From: Sphingomonas sp. S2M10
GTDB taxonomy: Bacteria > Pseudomonadota > Alphaproteobacteria > Sphingomonadales > Sphingomonadaceae
Direction of reading: 5' to 3'
Length of the DNA stretch: 64,000 nt
Assembly (NCBI RefSeq): GCF_012650175.1
Contig: NZ_JAAILI010000014.1
Coordinates: 1 to 64,000, forward strand
Shown here: piece by piece, positions 18,277 to 29,747 of the stretch
Position numbering within the stretch: position 1 is the stretch's first letter
Layout of the letters: each line of letters opens with the position of its first letter
Translations under genes and position numbers: made by a program
Notes under the pieces: generated by a model
What the model was told of the DNA's origin: nothing
Databases searched by the model: none
Seen by the model: only the letters and a program-made list of their open reading frames with translations

Positions 18277-18370
18277 GTCATCCCCGCGAAGGCGGGGATC
18301 CATTGGCGCTGGTGGCGCGGCTCCATCCCCAACGTCCTGGCAAATGGATTCCCGCCTTCGCGGGAATGAC
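18277..18370. repeat. REP-like palindromic repeat, copy 1
   Basis: The ends are GTCATCCCCGCGAAGGCGGG and the mirrored CCCGCCTTCGCGGGAATGAC, each holding its own CCCGC-GAAG-GCGGG hairpin. The about 45-nt middle contains ATTGGCGCTGGTG and CGTCCTGGCAAATGG. Copies 2 (52313) and 3 (59267) lie in the opposite orientation. Confidence 0.85.
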
Positions 18371-18489
18371 GATCGGCGTGTGGTGGCTCCGTTCCCTTCC
18401 CTCGAACATCCCGGCGTACGCCGCCCGAAACCAGCCCTCCCTCCCCCGGCAGTGTACCTCCCCGCGCCCGCATGGCATGGCACCGACCC

Positions 18490-18840
18490 ATGATCGCCGC
18501 CATCGCCACCCTGCTCCTCTGCCAGCTGCTCGGCGAGGGGATCCATCTGCTCTCCGGCCTGCCGCTGCCCGGCGCCGTGATCGGCATGTTCCTGCTGCTC
18601 GGCTGGCTGCTGCTCCGCCCGGGCGAGCGGCCCTCCCTGGTCCAGGTCTCCGGCTGGCTGACCGCGCATCTCTCGGTGATGTTCGTCCCCGCAGCGGTGG
18701 GGCTGATCGAGGAGGGCCCGGTGCTGGCGCGGAACGGCGTGGCGATCGTCGTCGCCACGCTTGCCTCGACGCTGCTCACCATCGCGGTGACCGCGCTGGT
18801 CTTCCGCTGGGCGCTCGCGCGGCAGGAGCGCGGTGCATGA
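18490..18840 (+). CDS. lrgA: CidA/LrgA-type holin-like membrane protein
   Basis: About 116 residues with four membrane segments (IAAIATLLLCQLLGEGIHLL, VIGMFLLLGWLLL, LSVMFVPAAVGLIE, VAIVVATLASTLLTIAV). The LPLPGAVIGMFLL motif is diagnostic of LrgA/CidA. These proteins pair with LrgB and influence murein hydrolase activity or export of small metabolites such as pyruvate. The ATG at 18490 gives the usual N-terminus; an ATG at 18472 would add six residues, and neither has a good ribosome-binding site. It overlaps lrgB by 4 nt. Confidence 0.93.
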   Translation: MIAAIATLLLCQLLGEGIHLLSGLPLPGAVIGMFLLLGWLLLRPGERPSLVQVSGWLTAHLSVMFVPAAVGLIEEGPVLARNGVAIVVATLASTLLTIAVTALVFRWALARQERGA

Positions 18841-19538
18841 CCGCCCTGTGGACCATGCTGCAAACCACACCGCTGCTCTGGCTCGCCGTCACGCTGCTGG
18901 TGTTCGAGGGTGCGGATCGCCTGTCGGTGCGCAGCAAGCGTCATCCGCTCTGCCATCCGGTGCTCACCGCCACGCCGGTGCTGATCCTCGTACTGCTTGC
19001 GACGCGCACCCCGTACCCGGTCTATGCCCGGAACACCGCGATGCTCAGCTTCCTGCTCGGCCCGGCGACGGTGGGCCTCGCGGTGCCGTTGTGGCGCAAC
19101 CGCGCGCTCGTCCGCAGCGCCGCGGCGCCGCTGCTGCTGGCGCTGTTTGCCGGTTCACTGACCGCGATCCTCAGCGTCACCGCGATCGTCTGGGCATTCG
19201 GCGGCAGCGCGGCGATCCTCGCGACCGTCGCCCCGCGCTCGGTGACCACCCCGGTGGCGATGGCGCTGGCGCAGCAGCTGGGCGGCATCCCGGCGCTGGC
19301 GGCGATCGTGGTGCTGATCGCCGGCGTGTTCGGCGCGATGATCGCGACGCCGGTGCTCAACGCGCTGCGGATCGAGGATTGCCGCGTGCGCGGCTTCGCC
19401 ACCGGTGTCGCCGCGCACGGCATCGGCATGGCCCGCGCCTTTCAGGTCTCGGAACTGGGCGGCACCTTCGCCGGCATCGGCATGGCGCTCAACGCCGCGA
19501 TGACCGCGTTGCTGCTGACGCTATGGGCGGTGCTGTAA
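18837..19538 (+). CDS. lrgB: LrgB family antiholin-like membrane protein
   Basis: A 233-residue polytopic membrane protein, partner of LrgA. Family motifs: LSFLLGPATVGLAVPLW, ATVAPRSVTTPVAMALAQQLGG, and the C-terminal RGFATGVAAHGIGMARAFQVSELGGTFAG. Length is normal. It overlaps lrgA (ATGA), so the two are co-translated. It converges on the PAS gene, with one base between the stops. The pair may act as a pyruvate or metabolite facilitator rather than a lysis regulator; neither role can be settled here. Confidence 0.95.
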   Translation: MTALWTMLQTTPLLWLAVTLLVFEGADRLSVRSKRHPLCHPVLTATPVLILVLLATRTPYPVYARNTAMLSFLLGPATVGLAVPLWRNRALVRSAAAPLLLALFAGSLTAILSVTAIVWAFGGSAAILATVAPRSVTTPVAMALAQQLGGIPALAAIVVLIAGVFGAMIATPVLNALRIEDCRVRGFATGVAAHGIGMARAFQVSELGGTFAGIGMALNAAMTALLLTLWAVL

Positions 19539-19539
19539 C

Positions 19540-19911
19540 CTATTCGTCGGTCACGTCCTGCTTGGTGCCGTAGAGCCGCACCGGGCGGCCGCCTTCGCAC
19601 TCCACATCCGCGGTGAGCCGCATCCGGCGCAGCGCGCCGTCGCGGCGGCGGATGGTCACGTCGATGGTGAAGCTGCTGCCCTCCGCCACCGCGCGGCTGC
19701 GCACCTGTTCGAGCAGCGCCGCCGATTCCGGCGTGTACATCGCCACCGCCTCCGCGCGCGCGACCACCGATCCGCGCGGAAAGCCGAACAGATCGTACAC
19801 CCCCGGCGACCAGCGCAGCGCTTCGGTCGCCAGGTCGCATTCCCATGCGGCGGGCAGAGGGGGCAGTACATCATCCGCAGGCGCGCGGGGCGTGAGGGGC
19901 TCGATCGTCAT
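19540..19911 (-). CDS. Stand-alone PAS-domain protein
   Basis: A 123-residue single PAS/PAC domain with WECDLATEALRWSPGVYDLFGFPRG, then a PAC-type FTIDVTIRRRDGALRRMRLTADVE and LYGTKQDVTDE. No output domain is attached. It is cytoplasmic, with no signal and no membrane segment. It converges on lrgB and is divergent from purL, 105 nt apart. It may feed signal information to a partner kinase or cyclase elsewhere, which is an inference. Confidence 0.85.
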   Translation of the reverse strand: MTIEPLTPRAPADDVLPPLPAAWECDLATEALRWSPGVYDLFGFPRGSVVARAEAVAMYTPESAALLEQVRSRAVAEGSSFTIDVTIRRRDGALRRMRLTADVECEGGRPVRLYGTKQDVTDE

Positions 19912-20015
19912 AACGTTTGCGCAATACCATGGATCTGCCGCGCGATCGACCTGCCCTTGGCGACTCGCAACTCCCGGGGTGACGCGCGCGCCGCGCCCCG
20001 CTAAGGGGTCCGGCC

Positions 20016-22250
<2,235 letters not shown>

Positions 22251-22260
22251 TCGATGCTAA

Positions 22261-22430
22261 AAGCCCCTCCCCTTCAGGCGCATCAGGTCGGCGCTGCCCC
22301 CGGCAGCGCCTGAACAGCGCGGGGCGCTGTTCACCTGATGCGGGTTTGGGGTGGGGCGGTGTCTCACCGGGACCAACAGGCGTTCTGGAATCCCTCCACC
22401 CCCAACCCCTCCTCCAAGGAGGAGGGGCTA
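22261..22430. repeat. GC-rich inverted-repeat element with 64-nt three-way-junction module
   Basis: The outer arms are AAGCCCCTCCCCTTCAGG at the left and CCTCCAAGGAGGAGGGGCT at the right, as in the copy at 11824. Between TTCAGG and GGTTTGGGG sits a 64-nt module (22279-22342). It has a 10-bp outer stem CGCATCAGGT/ACCTGATGCG, a 9-bp hairpin GGCGCTGCC-CCC-GGCAGCGCC and a 9-bp hairpin GAACAGCGC-GGG-GCGCTGTTC. The two loops are CCC and GGG. The copy inside uvrA has the same architecture with compensated changes. Confidence 0.85.
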
Positions 22431-22534
22431 AAGAAGAGCCGTCCCCCTAAACCGCACCACAACCCCCAAATGGGGGGTACCGCGTCGCTCGCCTTGGGCT
22501 GGTGACAGCGCAGTCATCGCGCCATCCTCTTGCC

Positions 22535-24109
22535 ATGTCGGATTTCGGGGAACGAGCCAGGGGCGGCGGTAGCGTCGCCTTGCCGGGCGGAAGGTGGCCG
22601 GGCGCGGCGCTGGACGGCGCCCGCCTCCGCGCCCTCGCCGCATCGTTGCTCGCCCTCGGCATCTTCTGGGTCGACAGCTTCACCAGCTTCCACAGCGCGA
22701 TCGCCACGCTCTACGTGCTCGTCCTGCTGCTGGCGGGCGCGGGTCTGGAGCGGCGCCCGCTGATCGGCTGGGCGCTTGCCTGCGCCGCGCTCACCCTGAC
22801 CAGCTTCCTCGTCGTCCATCGCGCCGCGCCCGCGACCGAGGCGGCGCTGCGCCTGCTGGTAAGCCTCGCCGCCAACGCTGTCACCACGGCGCTGCTGCTC
22901 CACCGTGCCGCGCTCGACGCCCGCATGGCGCGTGAGGAGCGCCGCTATGCGACGATGACCGACACGCTGGCGATCGCGATCTGGGAACATGATTTCCGCC
23001 CCGTCGCGGAGGCGGTCGCCGCGCTGCGCGCCCAGGGTGTGACCGATCTCGCCGCCCATCTGCGCGCGCATCCTGCCCTGGTGGCCGAGTTGCGCCGCCA
23101 GGTGCGCATCACCGACGTCAACCGTACCGCGCTCGACATGATGGGCGTGCCAAGCAAGGCAGCCTTCTTCCGCAGGCTCGGCGACTTTCTGCCCGAGACC
23201 GATGCAAGCTTCGCCGATTGCATCCTCGCGATCGACGAGCGACGTCCGATGTTCCAGGCGGAGACCCAGGTGCTCGCCGCCGACGGATCGCCGATCGACA
23301 TCATCGTCGCATTCGGCCTCGCGCCCGATACCTGTCTGGCGCACGTTCCCGGCAGCATCCTCGACATTCGCGAGCGCAAGCGGCTGGAGACAACGGTTGA
23401 GCGCACCCGTATCGAGCTGGAGCGGGTCCAGCGCACCGCCGCGATCGGCGCGATGTCCGCCTCTATCGCCCACGAGATCAACCAGCCGATCTCGGCGGTG
23501 CAGAGCTATGCGGATTCCGCCGCGCGCTGGCTCGCCCGCCCCGAACCCGATCTCGACGAGGTACGGCTGTCGCTCGCCGGGCTGAACCTGGCGGTGGCCA
23601 ATATTCATGCGGTGATTCGGCGCGTCCGTTCGCTGGTCGGCGGCGCGCAGGGCGAGATGCAGCCGCTGGCGCTTGGCACGCTGGTGACGGACACGCTCGC
23701 CATCGCCGCACGCGATCTCGACGCCCACGGTGCCCGGATCCAGGTCGCACCGCTTGGCGCACCGCAGGTGATCGGCGACCCGATCCTGCTCAAGCACCTG
23801 CTGCTCAACCTGATCACCAACGCGTTGCAGGCGATGGAGGCGGCGGGCGTACCGGACAAGCGGATGGAACTGGCGCTGGAGACACGCGCGGACCGCGTCC
23901 GGCTGCTGCTGCGTGATCACGGGCCCGGGCTCGATCCGGCCATGGCCCGGCCGTTCGAGACCTTCGCGACGACCAAGCCCGGCGGCATGGGCCTCGGGCT
24001 GGCGATTTGCCGCTCGATCGTGGAACTGCACGACGGCCGCATCGCGATTGCCAACCACCCCGATGGCGGCGCGCTGGCGACGATCGAGCTGCCGCTCGCC
24101 GCCGCGTGA
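22535..24109 (+). CDS. Membrane sensor histidine kinase with PAS domain
   Basis: About 524 residues. Several N-terminal membrane segments (roughly residues 30-110, for example LRALAASLLALGIFWVDSF and ATLYVLVLLLAGAGL) are followed by a PAS-like region (about 125-290) and a HisKA/HATPase pair. The phosphorylated histidine is H313 in MSASIAHEINQPI. The N-box is LLNLITNALQAMEA, then LRDHGPGLDP and FETFATTKPGGMGLGLAICRSI. The HxINQP motif is that of the FixL/DctB-type kinases. It converges with a receiver-only regulator at 24117, 7 nt away, and a FixJ-type regulator at 24579. These probably form one phosphorelay (inference). Confidence 0.93.
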   Translation: MSDFGERARGGGSVALPGGRWPGAALDGARLRALAASLLALGIFWVDSFTSFHSAIATLYVLVLLLAGAGLERRPLIGWALACAALTLTSFLVVHRAAPATEAALRLLVSLAANAVTTALLLHRAALDARMAREERRYATMTDTLAIAIWEHDFRPVAEAVAALRAQGVTDLAAHLRAHPALVAELRRQVRITDVNRTALDMMGVPSKAAFFRRLGDFLPETDASFADCILAIDERRPMFQAETQVLAADGSPIDIIVAFGLAPDTCLAHVPGSILDIRERKRLETTVERTRIELERVQRTAAIGAMSASIAHEINQPISAVQSYADSAARWLARPEPDLDEVRLSLAGLNLAVANIHAVIRRVRSLVGGAQGEMQPLALGTLVTDTLAIAARDLDAHGARIQVAPLGAPQVIGDPILLKHLLLNLITNALQAMEAAGVPDKRMELALETRADRVRLLLRDHGPGLDPAMARPFETFATTKPGGMGLGLAICRSIVELHDGRIAIANHPDGGALATIELPLAAA

Positions 24110-24116
24110 CCCGACC

Positions 24117-24488
24117 CTAGCCGCCCAGCGCCCGCGCCAGCGCCCGCGACAGCAGATCGGGATCGACCGGCTTGTCGAGCAGCGCGACCAGGTCCAGCGC
24201 CGCCGTGCGGGCGCGCAGTTCCTCGGTCGGGAAGGCGGTCATCAGGATCACCGGCACCGCCGATCCCCGCGCCCGCAGGCACTCGCGAAGCTCCAGCCCC
24301 GATCGGCCCGGCATCTGCAGATCGGTGAGCACGCAGGCGACGGCATCGGCTGCAGCGTCCAGATAGGCATCCGCCGAGGGATAGATCGCGGTGCGGTAGC
24401 CGAAGGAGCGGACCAGGCTGGCCGTCGCGTCGCGCACCAGCGCATCGTCATCCACCACGGCAACCAGACTGTCCCGCACACGCACCAT
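24117..24488 (-). CDS. Single-domain response regulator
   Basis: A 123-residue CheY-like receiver with no output domain. The acidic pocket is VVDDD (residues 11-15), the phospho-accepting aspartate is D56 in VLTDLQMPG, the switch residue is in MTAF and the lysine is in LLDKPVDP. It may act as a phosphate sink or protein-interaction output. It lies between the sensor kinase and the FixJ-type regulator. It is convergent with the kinase, which is unusual for a cognate pair, and on the same strand as the FixJ-type gene. Confidence 0.93.
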   Translation of the reverse strand: MVRVRDSLVAVVDDDALVRDATASLVRSFGYRTAIYPSADAYLDAAADAVACVLTDLQMPGRSGLELRECLRARGSAVPVILMTAFPTEELRARTAALDLVALLDKPVDPDLLSRALARALGG

Positions 24489-24578
24489 TCCCTTCGCCGC
24501 CGGGCCATCCGGGACTGTATCTGCAACGGTAGAGAGGTGGTCCGTCGCTGTAAGCTATACGGGTGTTTATGCGGGGAT

Positions 24579-25229
24579 TTACGGATTCCCGTCGCGCGGC
24601 GGCAGTGCGCCGGCCGCGCGGACCAGATCGGGCACGGTGCGCACGCCCATCTTGCGCATCAGGCTGGCGCGGTGGAGCTTCACCGTGATCTCGGCGATGC
24701 CCAGTTCGCCGGCGATCTGCTTGTTGAGCAGGCCGCGCACCACCCCCTCCATCACCTGCCGCTCGCGCGCGGTAAGCGTGGCGAAGCGCCGACGAACCCC
24801 TTCGTTCTCCTGCGCCGCGCTGCGCCGCGCGGCGGCGCGAGCCAGCCCGGCATTGACCGCATCGAGCATGTCCTGGTCGCGGAACGGCTTGGTGAGGAAA
24901 TCCACCGCCCCGCCCTTCATCGCCTTCACCGACATGGGAATGTCGCCATGTCCGGTAAGGAAGATCACCGGCAGGTCGATGCCGCGCTCGACCAGCCGTT
25001 CGCGGCATTCGAACCCGCCGATGTGCGGCATGCGCACGTCCACCACCAGGCAGCAGGGCGTCTCGGGCAGCGCCGCGTCGAGCAGTTCCTGCGCCGAGCC
25101 ATAGTTGCGCACGACGAAATCGACCGAACGAAACAGCGAGTCGAGCGAGCCGCGCACCAACGGGTCGTCGTCGACCACCAGCACCACGGGCTGCGCCTCG
25201 AGCGCGGGAGCGGGAGCGGGGCGGGTCAT
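24579..25229 (-). CDS. FixJ/NarL-type two-component response regulator
   Basis: A 216-residue receiver plus LuxR-type DNA-binding regulator. The phosphorylated aspartate is D64 in VVDVRMPHIGG, after VVDDDPLV. The helix-turn-helix block is LTARERQVMEGVVRGLLNKQIAGELGIAEITVKLHRASLMRKM. The FixJ-like VDFLTKPF is present. The ATG at 25229 has an AAAGGA ribosome-binding site upstream; the longer frame reaching 25379 is a low-complexity extension without homology. A 15-bp palindrome (CTTGGGTGACCCAAG) lies 20 nt upstream and may be an autoregulatory site. Confidence 0.93.
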   Translation of the reverse strand: MTRPAPAPALEAQPVVLVVDDDPLVRGSLDSLFRSVDFVVRNYGSAQELLDAALPETPCCLVVDVRMPHIGGFECRERLVERGIDLPVIFLTGHGDIPMSVKAMKGGAVDFLTKPFRDQDMLDAVNAGLARAAARRSAAQENEGVRRRFATLTARERQVMEGVVRGLLNKQIAGELGIAEITVKLHRASLMRKMGVRTVPDLVRAAGALPPRDGNP

Positions 25230-25248
25230 GGCGGCGATCCTTTCGCTC

Positions 25249-25263
25249 CTTGGGTGACCCAAG
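25249..25263. promoter_or_regulatory. Palindrome upstream of the FixJ-type regulator
   Basis: CTTGGGT-G-ACCCAAG is a perfect 7-bp inverted repeat around one centre base, 20 nt upstream of the regulator's ATG. It could be an operator for this or another regulator. The assignment is inferred from position and symmetry only. Confidence 0.35.
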
Positions 25264-25421
25264 CGGCGCCGGCGGGCAATCCCGGATGGGGCATCCCGAC
25301 ACCCCCCGAACGGGCGCCTCCAAAGGCCCAAGGGCCATTCACACGGCGCCCCGGCCGGGCAGGGGCTCGCATCATGCACCGCCGAACGATCTGGAGCGAC
25401 GTTTCCCGGAACAAGTCTACG

Positions 25422-26828
25422 CTAGTCGACCCGGGCCTCCTCCCGCGTCCGAGGCGCCGGCGGCGCGCGGCGCATTTCGACGGCGGGCGCAGGCGGCCGG
25501 GCGGCGGGGGGCGGTGCAGGCCGCGCCACCGGCGGGGGCGGTGGCGGGCTCGGACGGTTCTGCACCGCGTCGGGGCGTGCCGCCGGGGGGCGGAACGCCG
25601 GACGCGGGGCCGTTGCGCCAGACCCATCCGGCCGCGCCTGCCGCATCCAGCCCGGCGACATCCACCCGCCGCGCCGCGGCGTCCCATCGCCGGGCGGGGC
25701 CGGCGGGGGTGCCGCGGCCGGCGGCGAGGCGGGTGGCGAGGCAGGGTTCGAGGCACCGGCTCCAGGCCGCGGTCCCTGCCAGCCCGGGCGTGAGCCTTGC
25801 CAGCCCGGACGGGACCCCTGCCAGCCCGGACGCGAACCCTGCCAGCCGGGGCGGCCCTCGCCCTCCCCGCGCGGCGGACGAGCGCCCCCGCCGTCCGGAC
25901 GCGGGCGAACGGCGCCCCCGGCCTCCCATTCATGGCGCCCCGGCGTCCCGCTGGTTGGCGGCGGCGGCGGCGTCGGGCGAGTGGCTTGCGGACGATCGGG
26001 ACGCTGCCCGGGCACGCCGTTCCACATCCAGGGACGTCCGGGCTGGCCCGGCTTCGGCGGCGTCCCGATGTTCGGCGGCCGGCCGGGGCGTGAGGGACGG
26101 TGCTGCCAGCGCTGGCCCAGGCCCGGTGGCGGCGGCCCCTGGAAACCGCCGTTGCGCCACCGCGCAAAAGCCGCGGCCATCGCCGCGCGGCGCGCGCGTT
26201 CCTCGGCCCAGCGGCGCTGCTCGGCGATGGCGAAACCGTCGTTACGATAGCGCCAGCCGGCATCCCAGCCCGGATCGATGCCGATGAAGAACAGGTTCAG
26301 ATTGCCCCAGGCGGTGGTGTCGACGGGTGCCCAGTGCCGATCGAGCAGCGCACTGCGCAGCCGCCGCCCGCGATCGTACAGCCGCTCGCCCGACTCGATG
26401 TCCCGCACGCCCTGGTCGCGCGGCACCAGCCGGCCGCCGCCGTCATACACCGCGGCGACATTGCCCTCCTGAAAGGCGAAACTGCGATCGGCCTCGCGCA
26501 CCAGAAAGGGGCCACGGTCGCCGGGGGCGAAAAAATAGGTGCGCGCGCCCTCGGCCTCGTCCTCCACCACCACCCAATAGCCGTCGCGCAATTCCCAGGC
26601 GACGGGCGTGCCGCCATCGAACCCGAAGCTGTAGTCCGGCGGCGCGTCGCCCACCGTGTCCCACAGCGCGCGGGCGCGATCGATCCAGCGATAGTCGCTG
26701 TCGCCCTCGGCATCGACGTTCGCCGATCCGGCCGAGACGACACGCGCGTCCTGCGCGAAGCCGGCGGTGCAGCCGCACAGCAGCGCGGCCCCGGCCGCAC
26801 CGAAGAACAGGGAGTGGAACCGGGCCAT
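25422..26828 (-). CDS. Proline-rich envelope protein with RPGWQGS repeats
   Basis: A 468-residue exported protein. The N-terminus MARFHSLFFGAAGAALLCGC is a signal peptide with a cysteine at its end, possibly a lipobox. Residues about 20-200 form a globular region (DYRWIDRARALWDTVGDAPPDYSFGFDGG, YWVVVEDEAEGARTYFFAPGD) with no family I can name. From about residue 220 the chain is Pro/Arg/Gly-rich and disordered, with four tandem copies of RPGWQGS (positions near 25760-25860) and long PPP runs. Third-position GC is high throughout, so it is a real gene. The 190-nt gap upstream of 25422 holds no gene. Confidence 0.8.
   Translation of the reverse strand: MARFHSLFFGAAGAALLCGCTAGFAQDARVVSAGSANVDAEGDSDYRWIDRARALWDTVGDAPPDYSFGFDGGTPVAWELRDGYWVVVEDEAEGARTYFFAPGDRGPFLVREADRSFAFQEGNVAAVYDGGGRLVPRDQGVRDIESGERLYDRGRRLRSALLDRHWAPVDTTAWGNLNLFFIGIDPGWDAGWRYRNDGFAIAEQRRWAEERARRAAMAAAFARWRNGGFQGPPPPGLGQRWQHRPSRPGRPPNIGTPPKPGQPGRPWMWNGVPGQRPDRPQATRPTPPPPPTSGTPGRHEWEAGGAVRPRPDGGGARPPRGEGEGRPGWQGSRPGWQGSRPGWQGSRPGWQGPRPGAGASNPASPPASPPAAAPPPAPPGDGTPRRGGWMSPGWMRQARPDGSGATAPRPAFRPPAARPDAVQNRPSPPPPPPVARPAPPPAARPPAPAVEMRRAPPAPRTREEARVD
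25755..25860. repeat. Tandem 21-nt repeats coding RPGWQGS
   Basis: About four copies of a 21-nt unit, read on the minus strand as RPGWQGS (the last copy reads RPGWQGP). It is in the low-complexity tail of the proline-rich protein. Copy number is probably variable between strains. Confidence 0.75.
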
Positions 26829-26999
26829 CGCGTCACCTCGTCGATCGTGTCGATGTCAGCATCGGCCCGCCCCGGTGAACAAAGCATGACAAACCCGAAA
26901 CCCACTGCAACAAAATGAAAAATAACGGATTAACCAATATTTAGAGCCGGCCCGTGCATAGCCCCCGCCATGGTTAATGCGGCTTTCAGGGGATTCGGC

Positions 27000-29747
27000 A
27001 TGCGGCGCGCGATCATGCTCCCGACGATGGTTTCGGCTTTGGCACTGGTTGCGGCGTGCAGCGGCGGCGGTGGCGGCGGCGGCGTGTCCACGACGCCCGC
27101 GGCGCCCAGCCCGGTGCCCGACACGACGCCGTCGCCGAGCCCCACACCGGCGCCGACGCCCGCACCCACCCCGACGCCAACGCCCTCGCCAACCCCGGCT
27201 CCGACGCCCACGCCAACGCCGTCGCCGACCCCGACGCCAACTCCGGCCCCGACCCCAACTCCGACTCCGGCCCCGACGCCAACGCCGACGCCGACCCCAA
27301 CTCCGGCCCCGACGCCTACGCCGACGCCGACGCCGACGCCGGCTCCGACGCCGACACCGACTCCGACTCCGACGCCAACGCCGACCCCCACCCCGACGCC
27401 TACGCCTACGCCTACGCCGACACCCACACCTACGCCGACCCCCACGCCAACGCCGTCGAGCCCGCAGGTCAACGCGTCGCTGCTATCGCTCACCAGCACG
27501 GAGAGCTTCGATAACGACGCGACCGGCTTCACCGGCACCTTCTATCCCGATGCACGCGCCTGCGGCTGCCTCGCGGCGACGCGCACGCTGACGATCCGCT
27601 TCGATGCCGCGACCAGCGGCTATACCGTCAGCGACGGGGTCAACAGCGAAACCTTCCTGCCCGGTGACATGGACACCGCGCAGTCCAATTCGGTGCTCCG
27701 CGTCTATCGCCATGCTAGCGGGACCAGCGACTATACGCTGTCGCTCACGCTGCCCGGCAGCAGCGGCGCGCTCACCTACGCCTATGTCGGCGGCGGTTTC
27801 TGGCAGCGCGCAGACATTGCCTCAGGAGGCGAAAGCGCTTTCCGCTTCAACGCCTTTACCTATGGCGTCGAGACGCCCGACGCCGCAGTGCCGCGCGCCG
27901 GCAGCGGCGCCTATGCGATCGACCTGGTCGGCTCGCTCGGCTATGGCGTGCTCGAGAGCCTGGTCGGCGGCGGCACGCTCCAGGTCGATTTCCTCACCGG
28001 ACAGATCGTCACCAGCGGCGAGGTGCGCGAAGTCTCGACCAGCACCGGCGCGACGATCACCAGCTCCACCTTTGTCGGCCTCGCCCAGCTTGCCGCCGGC
28101 GGCAACGCCTTTTCGGGCGCCTTCGCCTTTTCCGGCGGCGACCTTGTCGGCACGCTGGACGGCCGCTTCTACGGCCCGGCCGCCGAGGAAGTCGGCGCGT
28201 CGTGGAGCGCCGCCAATGCCGACGGCCGCGCCGCCGCCGGCGTGCTGATCGGCCGCCAGTCGGGCGCGCAGGCGGGCAATGCCAGCCTCGCCAGCCTCAC
28301 CGCCAGCCAGATCTTCACCGGCGAGGCGGCCACGCTGGGCGCCAGCTATGACGACGCCAGCGGCGCGCTGACCGCCACCGGCACCACCGCCCAGCCGGTA
28401 ACCGTCAGCTACGACGCTGCCTCGGGCAACTATATCGTGATCTCGGGCGCGCGCACCGGCGTGTTCCCGGCATCGGCGAGCAGCAGCGGCGGCGACCAGC
28501 TGACGCTGGATGCGCTGGGCGGGCTGCGCTATGTCCGCGCCGGCCGCTGGTCGAGCAGCGCCAGCAGCAACGGCATCACCACCGCCGTGATCGACTCCTT
28601 CGCCTTCGGCATGGCCACCGCCGCCTCGGCGCTGCCGCGCACCGGATCGGCAAGCTATGCCGTGACGCTCGCCGGCGCGCTGGCCGATGCCAGCCAGCCC
28701 GGGCCGCTTGCGCTCACCGGCAACGGCACGCTCAGAGCCGATTTCGCCAGCGGCGCGATCGCCACCAGCGGTGCCGTGACCGCCAGCTTCACCGACGCGA
28801 CCAACGCCGTCACCAGCAGCACCGGCAGCTTCAGCGGATCGGCGACGCTGTCGAGCAGCGCCAACAGCTTTACCGGCGCGCTCAACCTCGCGGTGCTGTC
28901 GGGGTACAACGGGGCATTGACGGGTCGTTTCTACGGCCCGGGGGCCGAGGAAGTCGGCGCCAGCGCGGCGCTTACCGCCACCAACGGCGCGGTCGGCGCG
29001 GTCAGCCTGGTCGGCGGCACGTCGAGCGGCAGCCTCGCTGCGGGCAGCAGCCTCGCCCCGCCGGAGGTGTCCGGCACCGCCGCCGACGGCTACGGCGTGA
29101 CCGGCCTGCCCGGCCTCTCCGAGACCCTCGTCCTGCTCACCGCAGCCGATCGCGAGGCAATCACCAGCGACGTGGGCTTCGACCTTTATCGCAAGGCGAT
29201 CGCCGCCGGCACCGTGCAGGCGCGCATCTACGATGCCGGCAAGGGCCCGCTCGCGCTCAGCTATGCCAGCTTCGCCGAGCTCGCTTATCTGGCGAACGAT
29301 GCCGCCGCCGGCAGCGATCCGCAGCGCTGGTACCTGCCCTTCGGCCAGCGCACCACCGCCGACCAGATGCCGCGCACCGGCACCGCCGGCTATGCGGGCC
29401 AGGTGTTCGGCACCGGCACCGTCGGCGGCGCCGACTACGCGCTGGGCGGCACCAGCAGCTTTACCGTGGATTTCGCCCGGGCCAGCGCCGCCGGCAGCCT
29501 CGCAATCACCGGCAGCGGCGCGGCCGGCAGCCAGGATTTCGGCAGCTTCGCCTTCCAGGGCGCGGGCATCTCGGCCAACGGCTTCACCGGCGCACTCAGC
29601 GCAGCGGGCGGCGCGGGCAGCCTCACCGGCTGGTTCTTCGGACCGCAGGCGCAGGAGATCGGCGCGCGCTTCGACGCCACCCGCACGCTGGCGAACGGCG
29701 ACAAGGCGGTTCTCAGCGGCGCGACGCTCGCTAAGAAGGCGCCGTGA
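27000..29747 (+). CDS. Large TbpB-like surface lipoprotein with Pro-Thr stalk (probable Slam substrate)
   Basis: About 915 residues. The lipoprotein signal is [20 protein letters not shown], with C20 as the acylated residue, followed by a poly-glycine patch. Residues about 40-155 are a (PT)n stalk. The rest contains three barrel-like modules, each closing with a TbpB-type motif: [24 protein letters not shown] and [12 protein letters not shown], preceded by F(T/S)GA(L/F) strands. Such modules occur in transferrin-binding-like surface lipoproteins. The ATG at 27000 follows an AGGGGA site; an ATG at 26970 would add ten residues. It overlaps the downstream Slam-like gene by 4 nt. Ligand unknown. 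Confidence 0.85.
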   Translation: MRRAIMLPTMVSALALVAACSGGGGGGGVSTTPAAPSPVPDTTPSPSPTPAPTPAPTPTPTPSPTPAPTPTPTPSPTPTPTPAPTPTPTPAPTPTPTPTPTPAPTPTPTPTPTPAPTPTPTPTPTPTPTPTPTPTPTPTPTPTPTPTPTPTPSSPQVNASLLSLTSTESFDNDATGFTGTFYPDARACGCLAATRTLTIRFDAATSGYTVSDGVNSETFLPGDMDTAQSNSVLRVYRHASGTSDYTLSLTLPGSSGALTYAYVGGGFWQRADIASGGESAFRFNAFTYGVETPDAAVPRAGSGAYAIDLVGSLGYGVLESLVGGGTLQVDFLTGQIVTSGEVREVSTSTGATITSSTFVGLAQLAAGGNAFSGAFAFSGGDLVGTLDGRFYGPAAEEVGASWSAANADGRAAAGVLIGRQSGAQAGNASLASLTASQIFTGEAATLGASYDDASGALTATGTTAQPVTVSYDAASGNYIVISGARTGVFPASASSSGGDQLTLDALGGLRYVRAGRWSSSASSNGITTAVIDSFAFGMATAASALPRTGSASYAVTLAGALADASQPGPLALTGNGTLRADFASGAIATSGAVTASFTDATNAVTSSTGSFSGSATLSSSANSFTGALNLAVLSGYNGALTGRFYGPGAEEVGASAALTATNGAVGAVSLVGGTSSGSLAAGSSLAPPEVSGTAADGYGVTGLPGLSETLVLLTAADREAITSDVGFDLYRKAIAAGTVQARIYDAGKGPLALSYASFAELAYLANDAAAGSDPQRWYLPFGQRTTADQMPRTGTAGYAGQVFGTGTVGGADYALGGTSSFTVDFARASAAGSLAITGSGAAGSQDFGSFAFQGAGISANGFTGALSAAGGAGSLTGWFFGPQAQEIGARFDATRTLANGDKAVLSGATLAKKAP
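27120..27460. repeat. Pro-Thr coding microsatellite tract
   Basis: A run of CCGACGCCAACG-type hexamers coding alternating Pro-Thr (with some Ala and Ser) over about 115 residues in the lipoprotein. It is expected to form an extended stalk, and it is prone to length change by slippage or recombination. Confidence 0.9.

Noticed and set aside
24117..24488. A second LuxR-type regulator at this locus
   Set aside because: The reading ends after the receiver domain; there is no DNA-binding domain.
23913..25793. A 626-codon plus-strand frame over the response regulators
   Set aside because: Both regulators on the minus strand have receiver aspartates and a helix-turn-helix. The plus frame is a shadow.
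27120..27460. Regularly repeated short units, considered as a CRISPR-like array
   Set aside because: The repeats are hexamers inside a coding frame for Pro-Thr, with no spacers and no cas genes.
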